NCBI GenBank assembly: GCA_030600625.1
Contig: JAUVLS010000090.1
Location: forward strand, 1 to 6,101
Length of the DNA stretch: 6,101 nucleotides
Direction of reading: 5' to 3'
DNA from: Bacteroidales bacterium
GTDB taxonomy: Bacteria; Bacteroidota; Bacteroidia; Bacteroidales; UBA12077
The notes under the pieces were generated by a model. It did not search any database and was not told where the DNA came from. It worked only from the letters and a program-made list of their open reading frames with translations. Of the stretch, positions 1 through 6,101 are shown piece by piece. The stretch's first letter is position 1. Each line of letters starts with the position of its first letter. The translations under genes and the position numbers were made by a program.

Positions 1-792
1 TCCGGAAAAAGAGAAAAACCATCCTCCAAAAAAACTATTACCCCCACTTAAACTTTTAGAGTTAATTAAAGCCCTGTTCTTATATCGCAATAACATGGTT
101 TGGACAGGAATATAAACATTATCATTTACGAGATTAACACCGGCATTATCAGCAGCAGAAAGGTTAATATTTGTTTTTTCTATTACACCTACCACTTTTA
201 GCCAAACATGACCAAACTTTAGATATTGATCAACCGGATCAGTATTACTAAAAACTTTTGCACTAATATTAGCACCTATTACACAAACAGGGATTCCATT
301 TTCAACCTGAAACTTATTAAAAAAACTTCCTTTCTCAAGATTAATATTATAAACATCAAAATAATCGTTATTTATTCCTATAACTTTTGCGGGAACCCTT
401 CTTCCGTTCTGTACAACAAATGAATTTGCAATTACTTCCGGAGTTATTCTTTTTACCGAAGGAATCACTTTTTTAATCGTTTCTAAATCTTTCAGGGTAA
501 GCCCCGGAGAAAACTTTTCTTTTTTTGTTTCTCCATTTCCGTTTTCGCTACCTTCTTCTAACGATTCTCCATTTCCTGTTACATCAACAATAGGTGTAAT
601 TACAATATTATTAACACCTACCATTTTTATCTGCTCCAATATTTCTTGCTGGGCACCATTACCTATTGCAAGCATACTAATAACTGCAGCCGTACCAAAT
701 ATAATACCCAGTGCTGTTAAAATTGATTTTAACTTATTTGACAACAGGGATTCAATCGCAATTTCAATATCATGAAAATATCTGCTAAACAT
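1..792 (-). CDS. MacB-like ABC transporter permease, N-terminal part (runs off left edge)
   Basis: Membrane subunit of a MacB/LolC/FtsX-type ABC transporter, which with a periplasmic adaptor exports substrates or extracts them from the inner membrane. The first 264 codons are visible and remain open to base 1, so the C-terminal membrane segments are outside the window. Residues 1-22 are a cytoplasmic lead-in (MFSRYFHDIEIAIESLLSNK), and about 22-45 form the first transmembrane helix (ILTALGIIFGTAAVISMLAIG). The motif GNGAQQEILEQIKMVGVNNI at about 44-63 is typical of the MacB periplasmic core domain, which continues to the edge. Residues 70-92 form an acidic, Gly/Asn/Glu-rich low-complexity loop. 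The N-terminus has no fused ATPase, unlike E. coli MacB, so the ATP-binding subunit must be a separate gene, perhaps just beyond the left edge. The frame is open upstream of this ATG back to a TAA at 847-849 but contains no other ATG, so 792 is the best start. It lies downstream of the adaptor gene on the same strand and is probably co-transcribed. Substrate unknown. Confidence 0.93.
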   Translation of the reverse strand, partial: MFSRYFHDIEIAIESLLSNKLKSILTALGIIFGTAAVISMLAIGNGAQQEILEQIKMVGVNNIVITPIVDVTGNGESLEEGSENGNGETKKEKFSPGLTLKDLETIKKVIPSVKRITPEVIANSFVVQNGRRVPAKVIGINNDYFDVYNINLEKGSFFNKFQVENGIPVCVIGANISAKVFSNTDPVDQYLKFGHVWLKVVGVIEKTNINLSAADNAGVNLVNDNVYIPVQTMLLRYKNRALINSKSLSGGNSFFGGWFFSFSG

Positions 793-797
793 AATTA

Positions 798-854
798 ATT
801 CGATTTTGAACCCGATGAAGGCCGGCGTCTTTGTCCATTTTGGTTTTTAAAATT
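798..854 (-). other. In-frame coding-like tail after the adaptor stop codon (putative truncated C-terminus)
   Basis: Directly after the adaptor's TGA stop (855-857) the same reading frame continues for 19 sense codons, reading NFKNQNGQRRRPSSGSKSN. It ends at a TAA (795-797) two bases before the permease ATG. The stretch includes a GC-rich run (Arg-Arg-Arg-Pro-Ser-Ser-Gly codons) that stands out from the AT-rich intergenic DNA elsewhere in the window. The resulting TAA-to-ATG spacing is what a tight adaptor-permease operon would show. The inference is that this was the original C-terminal tail, and that a single substitution to TGA now ends the protein early. Readthrough or a sequencing error would give the same picture. 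By itself 19 open codons is weak statistical evidence, so the composition and spacing carry the argument. Confidence 0.5.
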
Positions 855-2180
855 TCACTCAGGCCTTTTAACTTCATCCTGTTTCTTTTTTTCTTCTTCT
901 TTTTTCAGTCTTTCTCGTTCTTTTAAAACAGATATTAGCTCTTTACCTGACAATTTGAATTTTTCGAGATTTTCAGGAACAAAAAGATAAACTTTGTCAC
1001 CTTCTTTAACACCTTGTTCTATTATCATATAGTTTTCGTTTGTTTGACCGGGGACAATTATCTGCTTTTTGTGAGAGCTTGTATATACAAAACTTAAACT
1101 ATCCTCGTTATGAATTGCTTCCAGAGGTAAGAATAATACATCTTCGTAAACACTTGTAATTATCTGATTACTTGTCGTCATGGCAGGACGCATAATACTA
1201 TCCGACTGATCAACACTAATAAGTACCTCGAAAACTTTAGCATCGGTATTTTGTAGTTGCTCACCAATATTAGCTACTTCGATAACTTGTCCGGTATATT
1301 TCTTGTCAGGAAAGGCATCAATACCAATTCGAACTTCCTGACCAGCTTTCACTTTACTAATATCAATTTCGTTAACGTAAGTTTTCGAATTCATAGTAGA
1401 AAGATCCGGAAGTGTAGCAACTGTTAAATCCCAGGGATTAATCATCGAACCTACTTTACGTTTCTGCCCACTCCATTCCTTTTTATAAATAACCATTCCC
1501 GATTGAGGAGCATATATTGTAAATTTTTCAATTACATTCTTTAGTTCGTTTACTTTTCGACGTGCTTTATCAAAATTAATACTTGCCTCCCTCATGTTTG
1601 CCTTAGCCTGTTGAACTTTTAATGAATAATTATCCCTAGCTTGTGCGTAAGCTCTCTTCGCTTTTTCAGAATCAATTGTTGCCTGACGAATTGTTGCCGG
1701 AGGTTCAAATTTACTCTGTTCAAGTACAATTTGCTTTTCTTCCATTGTAAATCCCAAATTCACTAGCTGGTCACGCAATTCCCGTAATTGCATCGTCGTA
1801 TCTAACTGCGTTTTTATATACTGCGACTCCATTGTTTCCAACTCATCTTCCAAATCTTTTAAGCTTGTTCCAACTTCTGATCTATCTAATTCAGCAACAT
1901 ATTCGCCCGAATCAACAACAGTTCCTTCGGCCACCAAATCCTGAATTTTAATGTTTCTTATACGAATACTTCGACTATTTCTCAACTCAGTCGGACCCAT
2001 AATATCAACAGAGCTTTTAGCTTGAAGCTCTCCCGTTGTTGTGACCAGAATTTCAAATTCTCCTTTCTCAACTTTTACTGTTAATTGTTCTTGAGAATCG
2101 CCTTTCCCTGGCCTGAAAATAACAATGGCAATTATAACTACCAGAACTGAAGCTATTGCTATATAATGTTTCCTTTTCAT
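855..2180 (-). CDS. MacA/HlyD-family periplasmic adaptor subunit of an efflux system
   Basis: Periplasmic adaptor (membrane fusion protein) of 441 residues, expected to link an inner-membrane ABC permease to an outer-membrane channel. Residues 1-3 are basic and about 5-22 form one hydrophobic membrane anchor. The first lipoyl/beta-barrel segment is at about 33-100 (VKVEKGEFEILVTTTGELQA, then GTVVDSGEYVAELD). A long Ala/Gln/Lys/Glu-rich coiled-coil hairpin spans about 104-220, broken by FEPPATIRQA near 158-167. The returning lipoyl half is at about 221-255 (IYAPQSGMVIY), beta-barrel at about 263-345 (AGQEVRIGIDAFPDKKYTGQV), and membrane-proximal domain at about 347-410. The C-terminus is a highly charged Lys/Glu run (about 418-441). 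The order of parts fits MacA/HlyD proteins. It sits upstream of the permease and 112 bp downstream of the phosphohexomutase gene; that gap shows no convincing promoter or terminator. The TGA stop appears to cut off a 19-residue tail and is the only TGA among the stop codons of the window. Confidence 0.93.
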   Translation of the reverse strand: MKRKHYIAIASVLVVIIAIVIFRPGKGDSQEQLTVKVEKGEFEILVTTTGELQAKSSVDIMGPTELRNSRSIRIRNIKIQDLVAEGTVVDSGEYVAELDRSEVGTSLKDLEDELETMESQYIKTQLDTTMQLRELRDQLVNLGFTMEEKQIVLEQSKFEPPATIRQATIDSEKAKRAYAQARDNYSLKVQQAKANMREASINFDKARRKVNELKNVIEKFTIYAPQSGMVIYKKEWSGQKRKVGSMINPWDLTVATLPDLSTMNSKTYVNEIDISKVKAGQEVRIGIDAFPDKKYTGQVIEVANIGEQLQNTDAKVFEVLISVDQSDSIMRPAMTTSNQIITSVYEDVLFLPLEAIHNEDSLSFVYTSSHKKQIIVPGQTNENYMIIEQGVKEGDKVYLFVPENLEKFKLSGKELISVLKERERLKKEEEKKKQDEVKRPE

Positions 2181-2292
2181 GCGTTAATATTTGTATTATT
2201 GTTTTATTTTAAAATTAATATATTTTCTGATACTTACATTTATAAAGCTTGATATGTAGAAATTGAAAATTAGAAATTTGGCGGATGTTTTT

Positions 2293-3678
2293 TTATATCA
2301 ACGATTTTATTTCATTTATGATTTGATCGGCTAATTGGTTTGCACTATTCAAATCTTTACTCTCAGCATAAATTCTTATAATAGGTTCAGTATTAGATTT
2401 TCTAAGATGTACCCATCCATGTTCGAATTCTATTTTCACTCCATCAATATCAATTATTTTTTGATCTTTAAATTTATCTTTTACTGAAACCAAAATCTCA
2501 TCAACATTAATTTTCGGAGTCAGCTGCATTTTCTTTTTAGCAATTACATATTCCGGGTACTCTGATCGCAAATCAGAACATCGCTTATTCGTTTTTGCCA
2601 AATATGTTAAAAATAAAGCTATACCAACTAAAGAATCGCGTCCATAATGCAAGTCGGGATAAATAACTCCTCCATTACCTTCACCGCCAATTACAGCATT
2701 ATTCGTTTTCATACTTTCCACAACATTTACCTCGCCCACTGCAGATGCAAAATATTCACCACCATAATTCAATGTAACATCCCTTAAAGCTCTGGAAGAT
2801 GATAAATTAGAAACCGTATTTCCAATATTATTTTGTAAAATATAATCGGCAACAGCAACCAAGGTATATTCCTCTCCAAACATTGATCCATCCTCATTTA
2901 CAATAGCTAAACGGTCAACATCGGGGTCAACAACAAATCCCAAATGAGCATTCTTTTCTTTAACCACTTTTGAAATCTCAGTTAAATGTTCCGGCAATGG
3001 TTCCGGATTATGAGGGAAAATACCATTTGGTTCACAATACAACTCAATCACGTTTTTAACACCTATAGCTTTTAATAATTGCGGAATTGCAATACCCCCA
3101 ACTGAATTTACAGCATCAATTACAATTTTAAAGTTTGCAGCTTTAATTGCATTAACGTCAACTAAAGGAAGATCAATTATCTGTTTAATATGAATATTCA
3201 AATAATCATTTCTTTCGGTTACAGAACCCAAATCATCAACTTCGGCATAATTAAAACTTTCCTTTTCTGCTATTTCAAGAATTTTTGCTCCATCAGCAGC
3301 AGATAAAAATTCACCTTTTTCATTTAGTAGTTTTAAGGCATTCCACTGTTTTGGATTATGACTGGCAGTTAAGATAATTCCACCTTGTGCTTTTTCATTT
3401 GTAACGGCTATTTCCGTAGTGGGTGTTGTTGCCAATCCAATATTTACAACATCAATTCCCATCCCCATTAATGATCCAACAACAATCTGACTTACCATTT
3501 CCCCGGAAATCCTGGCATCACGTCCAACAACAACTTTTAATTTCTCAGTATTTGAACGATTTTTAAGCCATTGTCCATACGCTGAAGTAAATTTTACAGT
3601 ATCTAAAGGACTTAATCCTTCTCCTGCTTTACCTCCTATTGTTCCTCTAATTCCTGATATTGATTTTATTAATGTCAT
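2293..3678 (-). CDS. glmM: Phosphoglucosamine mutase / alpha-D-phosphohexomutase family
   Basis: Cytosolic phosphohexomutase of 461 residues, normal length for the family. As GlmM it would convert glucosamine-6-phosphate to glucosamine-1-phosphate for UDP-GlcNAc, peptidoglycan and LPS synthesis. All four family loops are present. The catalytic phosphoserine loop TASHNP is at 104-109 (Ser106 phosphorylated) and the Mg-binding loop DPDVDR at 251-256 (Asp251, 253, 255). The sugar-specificity loop GEGNGG is at 332-337, and the phosphate-binding loop RKSNTEPIIRIY at 426-437. The N-terminal SISGIRGTIGG at 6-16 is the conserved start of domain 1 and supports the chosen ATG. The specificity loop differs from the GEQSGH of E. 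coli GlmM and the GEMSGH of phosphomannomutases, so the exact substrate (GlcN, Man or Glc phosphate) is inferred rather than proven; GlmM is the commonest assignment for this Bacteroidota form. A phylum-type promoter lies upstream at 3721-3753. The stop is TAA. Confidence 0.92.
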   Translation of the reverse strand: MTLIKSISGIRGTIGGKAGEGLSPLDTVKFTSAYGQWLKNRSNTEKLKVVVGRDARISGEMVSQIVVGSLMGMGIDVVNIGLATTPTTEIAVTNEKAQGGIILTASHNPKQWNALKLLNEKGEFLSAADGAKILEIAEKESFNYAEVDDLGSVTERNDYLNIHIKQIIDLPLVDVNAIKAANFKIVIDAVNSVGGIAIPQLLKAIGVKNVIELYCEPNGIFPHNPEPLPEHLTEISKVVKEKNAHLGFVVDPDVDRLAIVNEDGSMFGEEYTLVAVADYILQNNIGNTVSNLSSSRALRDVTLNYGGEYFASAVGEVNVVESMKTNNAVIGGEGNGGVIYPDLHYGRDSLVGIALFLTYLAKTNKRCSDLRSEYPEYVIAKKKMQLTPKINVDEILVSVKDKFKDQKIIDIDGVKIEFEHGWVHLRKSNTEPIIRIYAESKDLNSANQLADQIINEIKSLI

Positions 3679-3720
3679 AACATTAAGACTATTTTTTATT
3701 ACTCTAGTTTAAAATTCGAA

Positions 3721-3753
3721 TAAAGATAGATAAATCAATTTATTTGCAACAAA
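3721..3753 (-). promoter_or_regulatory. Predicted Bacteroidota sigma-A-type promoter for the phosphohexomutase gene
   Basis: On the minus strand TTTG (3750-3753) is followed after 21 bases by TATCTTTA (3721-3728). This matches the Bacteroidota consensus TTTG-N19-21-TAnnTTTG except for the last base. Transcription would start near 3714, giving a leader of roughly 35 bases before the ATG at 3678. It is a motif match only, but position and spacing are right. Confidence 0.55.
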
Positions 3754-3828
3754 TTTTATATTTTTTTAACAAACTCAACTATACAAAATAAAAAATATGA
3801 ATTCGTAATACAGCATAAATTAATATAT

Positions 3829-3836
3829 TAACTTTG
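3829..3836 (+). promoter_or_regulatory. Predicted -7 promoter element for the pseudouridine synthase gene
   Basis: TAACTTTG is a perfect match to the Bacteroidota -7 consensus TAnnTTTG. It is followed by CGCC and would place the transcription start near 3841, with a leader of about 40 bases before the ATG at 3880. No good TTTG -33 element is visible at the expected distance; the nearest candidate is a weak TTCG at 3802-3805, 23 bases upstream. Confidence 0.55.
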
Positions 3837-3848
3837 CGCCAACAAAGT
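3831..3848. repeat. Short perfect inverted repeat over the -7 element and predicted start site
   Basis: ACTTTG (3831-3836) and CAAAGT (3843-3848) are perfect 6-base arms around a 6-base spacer, overlapping the -7 element and predicted transcription start. It could be an operator-like site or a small 5' hairpin, but arms this short arise easily by chance and half of the left arm is promoter consensus. Confidence 0.25.
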
Positions 3849-3879
3849 AAACTATTTAATAATCATCCGGCAAGAGAAA

Positions 3880-4710
3880 ATGGAAAGAGACAATAAAAGA
3901 AGCAAAGGACAAAAAAATTCGAAAAGAAAACCATCTTTTAAAAAAGAAGCAACAGGGAAAGAAGATTTAAAAAGAAAAATTTCGGAATGGAATGAACCAT
4001 TACGATTAAATAAGTTTATATCAAATGCAGGTATTTGCTCTCGCCGTGATGCTGATGATTTAATAAAAGCCGGGGAGATTTCTGTTAACGGAAATGTTAT
4101 TAGAGAATTAGGAGTAAAAGTCTCTCCAAAAGACGACATTAGATATAAAGGCAAAAAAATAAGCCGGGAACAACAAGTTTATATCCTTTTAAATAAACCC
4201 AAAGATGTTGTAACAACGGTTAGGGATAAGCATGCCGACAGAACAGTAATTGATTTAGTTAAAAATGCTTGTCCTGAAAGAGTGTACCCTGTTGGGCGAC
4301 TTGACAAAAATACAACCGGAGTTTTATTATTAACCAACGATGGAGAATTAACCAAGCAGCTTACTCATCCAAGTTATAATAAAAAGAAAATTTATCACGT
4401 GCAATTAGATAAAAACCTGATTAAAGGTGACATGCTAAAAATTATTGAAGGCCTTCAATTGGATGATGATTTTATTCAGGCAGATGCCATTAGTTATGTT
4501 GATGAAAAAGATAAAACGCAGGTAGGAATTGAGATTCATTCCGGGCAAAATAGAATTGTTCGTAGAATTTTCGAATCGCTGGGTTATAAAATTAAAAAAC
4601 TTGACCGTGTTTATTTTGCAGGCTTAACAAAAAAGAATGTGCCACGCGGAAAATGGAGGTTCCTTACGCCACAAGAAATATCTATCCTAAAAAGAAAATC
4701 ATTTAAATAA
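3880..4710 (+). CDS. rluB: RsuA/RluB-family rRNA pseudouridine synthase
   Basis: Converts a specific rRNA uridine to pseudouridine; RluB members act on helix 80-93 of 23S rRNA during large-subunit assembly. The protein is 276 residues. Residues 1-38 are a Lys/Arg-rich, probably disordered extension. An S4 RNA-binding domain follows at about 41-88 (LRLNKFISNAGICSRRDADD, then GEISVNG). The catalytic domain runs from about 99 to 270. It begins with YILLNKPKDVVTT and carries the signature VGRLDKNTTGVLLLTNDGEL at 138-157, with catalytic Asp142 in GRLD. The motif LTHPSYNKKKIYHV is at 161-174 and GQNRIVRRIFESLG at 222-235. The C-terminal PRGKWRFLTPQEI also fits RluB-like enzymes. RluB, RluE, RluF and RsuA cannot be fully separated from sequence alone, so family membership is firm and the exact target is not. 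The start has a purine-rich upstream (AAGAGAAA) but no clear Shine-Dalgarno. It is transcribed divergently from the phosphohexomutase gene and appears to stand alone. Confidence 0.9.
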   Translation: MERDNKRSKGQKNSKRKPSFKKEATGKEDLKRKISEWNEPLRLNKFISNAGICSRRDADDLIKAGEISVNGNVIRELGVKVSPKDDIRYKGKKISREQQVYILLNKPKDVVTTVRDKHADRTVIDLVKNACPERVYPVGRLDKNTTGVLLLTNDGELTKQLTHPSYNKKKIYHVQLDKNLIKGDMLKIIEGLQLDDDFIQADAISYVDEKDKTQVGIEIHSGQNRIVRRIFESLGYKIKKLDRVYFAGLTKKNVPRGKWRFLTPQEISILKRKSFK

Positions 4711-4751
4711 TTCAAAGATTATTTTTTAAAACTGTAATATTTAGCAATTCT

Positions 4752-4781
4752 TGTCTGCCAATAGAAACCATTGCACAGACA
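4752..4781. terminator. Hairpin in the convergent intergenic gap, possible bidirectional terminator
   Basis: TGTCTG (4752-4757) pairs perfectly with CAGACA (4776-4781). Inside it CAAT (4759-4762) pairs with ATTG (4770-4773), leaving a 7-base loop and a small 1-by-2 internal bulge. It lies between the ends of two convergent genes (4710 and 4807), where a shared terminator would be expected. Neither side has a proper T-tract immediately after the stem, so it is not a textbook intrinsic terminator. A T-rich stretch (TTATTTTTT) at about 4719-4727 lies closer to the pseudouridine synthase stop but has no clear stem. Confidence 0.4.
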
Positions 4782-4806
4782 TACTTATCTTTAATGTTGG
4801 GTTTAG

Positions 4807-5181
4807 TTATCTTATTTTTAACCATTTTTTTGCAGCAGCCACTGTTGAAAATGCTTTATAATGATAATTTTCAAGCTCCTTTGATATATTCTCAAAAAAC
4901 ATACTAAATGCTGCATTTAATGGAGCTTCAACAATAATTGCATCTTTAACTTCCTCATAATTATGAAGTCGTTTTTTTATTTCATTGAGGATAAAAGGAA
5001 AATCTTCTATATTAAATTTAGTAATAGATTCTCTTGTGTCAGTCAATAAATAAAGGCTTTTATGATTCAGAGATTGTTTACTAATATTATTTATATATTC
5101 TATCATGTTATCAAATGACACTTCTCCATATCTTTTAACATAAAAAATATCTTCTTTTTTATTGTATTTATATTCTATCAT
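4807..5181 (-). CDS. STAS/SpoIIAA-like small protein of unknown function
   Basis: Predicted cytosolic protein of 124 residues with no signal peptide or membrane segment. The alternating pattern fits an alpha/beta STAS or SpoIIAA-like fold: beta strands IEYKYNKKEDIFYVKRYGEV (2-21), helix about 23-35, strand SLYLLTDTR (42-50), helix about 58-70, strand AIIVEAP (81-87), helix about 89-104, and an ending YKAFSTVAAAKKWL (108-121). The TDTR strand and the final FST-AA-WL pattern resemble small Bacteroidota proteins of this type. These lack an assigned function and may act as regulatory or lipid-binding domains. No conserved Ser phosphorylation site of anti-sigma antagonists can be assigned with confidence. 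The frame can be extended 12 codons upstream to a TTG at 5217, but the ATG at 5181 is preferred: it begins right at the first beta strand, and a promoter-like element overlaps the TTG. The stop is TAA, and the gene converges on the pseudouridine synthase gene. Confidence 0.7.
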   Translation of the reverse strand: MIEYKYNKKEDIFYVKRYGEVSFDNMIEYINNISKQSLNHKSLYLLTDTRESITKFNIEDFPFILNEIKKRLHNYEEVKDAIIVEAPLNAAFSMFFENISKELENYHYKAFSTVAAAKKWLKIR

Positions 5182-5214
5182 CAGAAGAAAATTGTTCTTT
5201 ATACAGTAAATATA

Positions 5215-5223
5215 CAAATTATA
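5215..5223 (-). promoter_or_regulatory. Weak promoter-like element upstream of the STAS-like gene
   Basis: The minus strand reads TATAATTTG, which is the -7 consensus TAnnTTTG with one extra spacer base. No TTTG element is seen at the expected upstream distance. If used, transcription would start just downstream of it and leave a leader of about 25-30 bases before the ATG at 5181, which argues against the TTG start at 5217. Confidence 0.22.
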
Positions 5224-5393
5224 TATAAACTAGCAGTTTCATCCATTGCACCACTCCATACAACCCCTTGAAAGGAATTGTTCGTAAAACTAGGTGTGGG
5301 TAAACAAAACTATTTCATTACAAAAATCTTATTATTATTTTTACTGAAGGTTTTAGCAATCATTAGTAACAAATAGTAAAAAGCTAAATATGC

Positions 5394-6101
5394 ATGTGTA
5401 AAAGAATATTTTTTGTTGTTGTACTTATAATAATAAGTAACATTATTTGCGCTCAAGAAATTACAGGTAAAATTATCGATTCAGAAACAGAAAAACCTTT
5501 ACCTTTTGTAAATATCATTTATGGAAAATCGAATCTTGGAACAACAACAAATATCGATGGGAATTTCAGTATTGCCAGCACAAAACCAATCCATGAGCTT
5601 CATATAAGCTACCTGGGATATCACCCGGACACTGTATTATTAAAGCAGAAAAACTTACTGGATAACATCTTTATAAGGCTTCATCCAAAAACTTTTAATC
5701 TCGAAGAGATTGTTATACTTCCCGGAGAGAATCCTGCCAATCGAATCATTAATAAAGTTATTGAAAACAGGGATTTAAATAATCCTGAGAAAATGAGTTC
5801 CTTTTCTTGTACATTATATAATAAGATGATTTTTACATTAGGAAAAGATACTGCCAATATCTCGGATAGTGTTAAATACAAAAAAAGCCGGCTGGAAAAA
5901 AATCTTAAAAATCACCATTTGTTAATACTTGAAACCGTTAACGAAAAAGAATTTATTCAACCTGATAAATACAATGAAAAGATTGTTGCTTCGAAAGTAT
6001 CAGGTTTTAGCGACCCAATATTTTCGTTAATTGTATCACAGGTTCAATCATTCTCTTTTTACAATGAGTATTTTGAAATATTGGACAAAATGTATGTTAA
6101 C
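5394..6101 (+). CDS. Secreted DUF5686 protein with carboxypeptidase-regulatory-like domain, N-terminal part
   Basis: The first 236 codons are visible, open to the right edge; family members are usually several hundred residues longer. Residues 1-20 form a signal peptide: basic start MCKR, hydrophobic core IFFVVVLIIIS, likely cleavage after NIICA before QE. Cys19 is not in a good lipobox, so signal peptidase I is more likely than lipoprotein processing. A CarboxypepD_reg-like beta-sandwich domain spans about 22-98 (GKIIDSETEKPLPFVN, GTTTNIDGNFSI, HISYLGY). It is followed by the DUF5686 start LEEIVILPGENPANRIINKV (103-122), then SSFSCTLYNKMIF (135-147) and IVASKVSGFSDPIFSLI (197-213). Full-length members are thought to be outer-membrane-associated beta-rich proteins, but their role is not established. 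The start is fixed by an in-frame TAA at 5385-5387. A nearby ATG at 5390 opens only a three-codon frame. The upstream gap 5182-5393 shows no convincing promoter for this gene and no other gene. Confidence 0.9.
   Translation, partial: MCKRIFFVVVLIIISNIICAQEITGKIIDSETEKPLPFVNIIYGKSNLGTTTNIDGNFSIASTKPIHELHISYLGYHPDTVLLKQKNLLDNIFIRLHPKTFNLEEIVILPGENPANRIINKVIENRDLNNPEKMSSFSCTLYNKMIFTLGKDTANISDSVKYKKSRLEKNLKNHHLLILETVNEKEFIQPDKYNEKIVASKVSGFSDPIFSLIVSQVQSFSFYNEYFEILDKMYVN

Noticed and set aside
226..423. 65-codon plus-strand open frame
   Set aside because: It lies wholly antisense to the well-supported MacB-like permease. Its product is a low-complexity Ile/Asn/Lys-rich sequence with no recognisable domain.
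790..839. Small minus-strand open frame of 17 codons (starts with Met-Asp-Lys-Asp) overlapping the permease start, as a possible leader peptide
   Set aside because: It overlaps the in-frame adaptor tail, which explains the same bases better, and it has no ribosome-binding signal or leader-peptide hallmark.
798..857. Reassignment of TGA to a sense codon (alternative genetic code) or selenocysteine
   Set aside because: The other genes have full expected length when TGA is treated as a stop, and tryptophan is encoded by TGG. The 3' side shows no obvious selenocysteine-insertion stem-loop. A point mutation is simpler.
2181..2292. Independent promoter or terminator between the phosphohexomutase and adaptor genes
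   Set aside because: Partial TAnnTTTG-like matches occur in this AT-rich DNA, but none has a -33 partner at the right spacing, and no stem followed by a T-tract is visible.
3852..4154. 100-codon minus-strand open frame
   Set aside because: It is antisense to the start and S4 domain of the pseudouridine synthase, and its Ser/Phe/Leu-rich product is what the reverse of Lys/Glu-rich codons gives.
5218..5393. Possible small RNA or regulatory hairpins in the second divergent gap (for example CCTTGAAAGG near 5266-5275)
   Set aside because: Stems are only 4-5 bases with mismatches and no T-tract. A nine-base match (CCATTGCAC) shared with the gap near 4770 is too short to call a repeat.
5681..5881. 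66-codon minus-strand open frame
   Set aside because: It is antisense to the DUF5686 coding region, which has clear family motifs across the same bases.

Overview
The window looks like a chromosomal segment of a member of the Bacteroidota. The DNA is strongly AT-rich, genes are not preceded by Shine-Dalgarno sequences, and intergenic regions carry Bacteroidota-type promoter elements (TAnnTTTG, with a TTTG upstream in one case). The right-hand gene belongs to a family (carboxypeptidase-regulatory-like domain plus DUF5686) that is essentially confined to this phylum. Order and genus cannot be fixed from the sequence.

Layout, left to right. A minus-strand block at 1-2180 encodes a MacAB-type efflux system: a membrane-anchored periplasmic adaptor (855-2180) and the N-terminal 264 residues of an ABC permease (1-792, running off the left edge). 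Upstream on the same strand is a full-length alpha-D-phosphohexomutase, most likely the phosphoglucosamine mutase GlmM of UDP-GlcNAc synthesis (2293-3678). A divergent promoter region of about 200 bp separates it from a plus-strand RsuA/RluB-type rRNA pseudouridine synthase (3880-4710). A convergent junction with a hairpin follows, then a small minus-strand STAS/SpoIIAA-like protein (4807-5181). A second divergent gap leads to a plus-strand secreted DUF5686 protein (5394 to the right edge, partial).

Functionally these are mostly housekeeping and envelope genes: cell-wall precursor supply (GlmM), ribosome modification (RluB-like), tripartite efflux or export (MacA/MacB-like) and an outer-membrane-associated protein (DUF5686). 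Only the adaptor and permease form a clear functional pair. I found no transposase, phage gene, CRISPR array, tRNA or rRNA, and no evidence of a new multi-gene system.

The observation most worth following up lies between the adaptor and the permease. The adaptor's TGA stop (855-857) is followed in the same frame by 19 sense codons, with locally raised GC and an Arg/Ser/Gly-rich product. These end at a TAA only 2 bp before the permease ATG. This looks like an ancestral C-terminal tail cut off by a single nonsense substitution, or a readthrough site, or a sequencing error.
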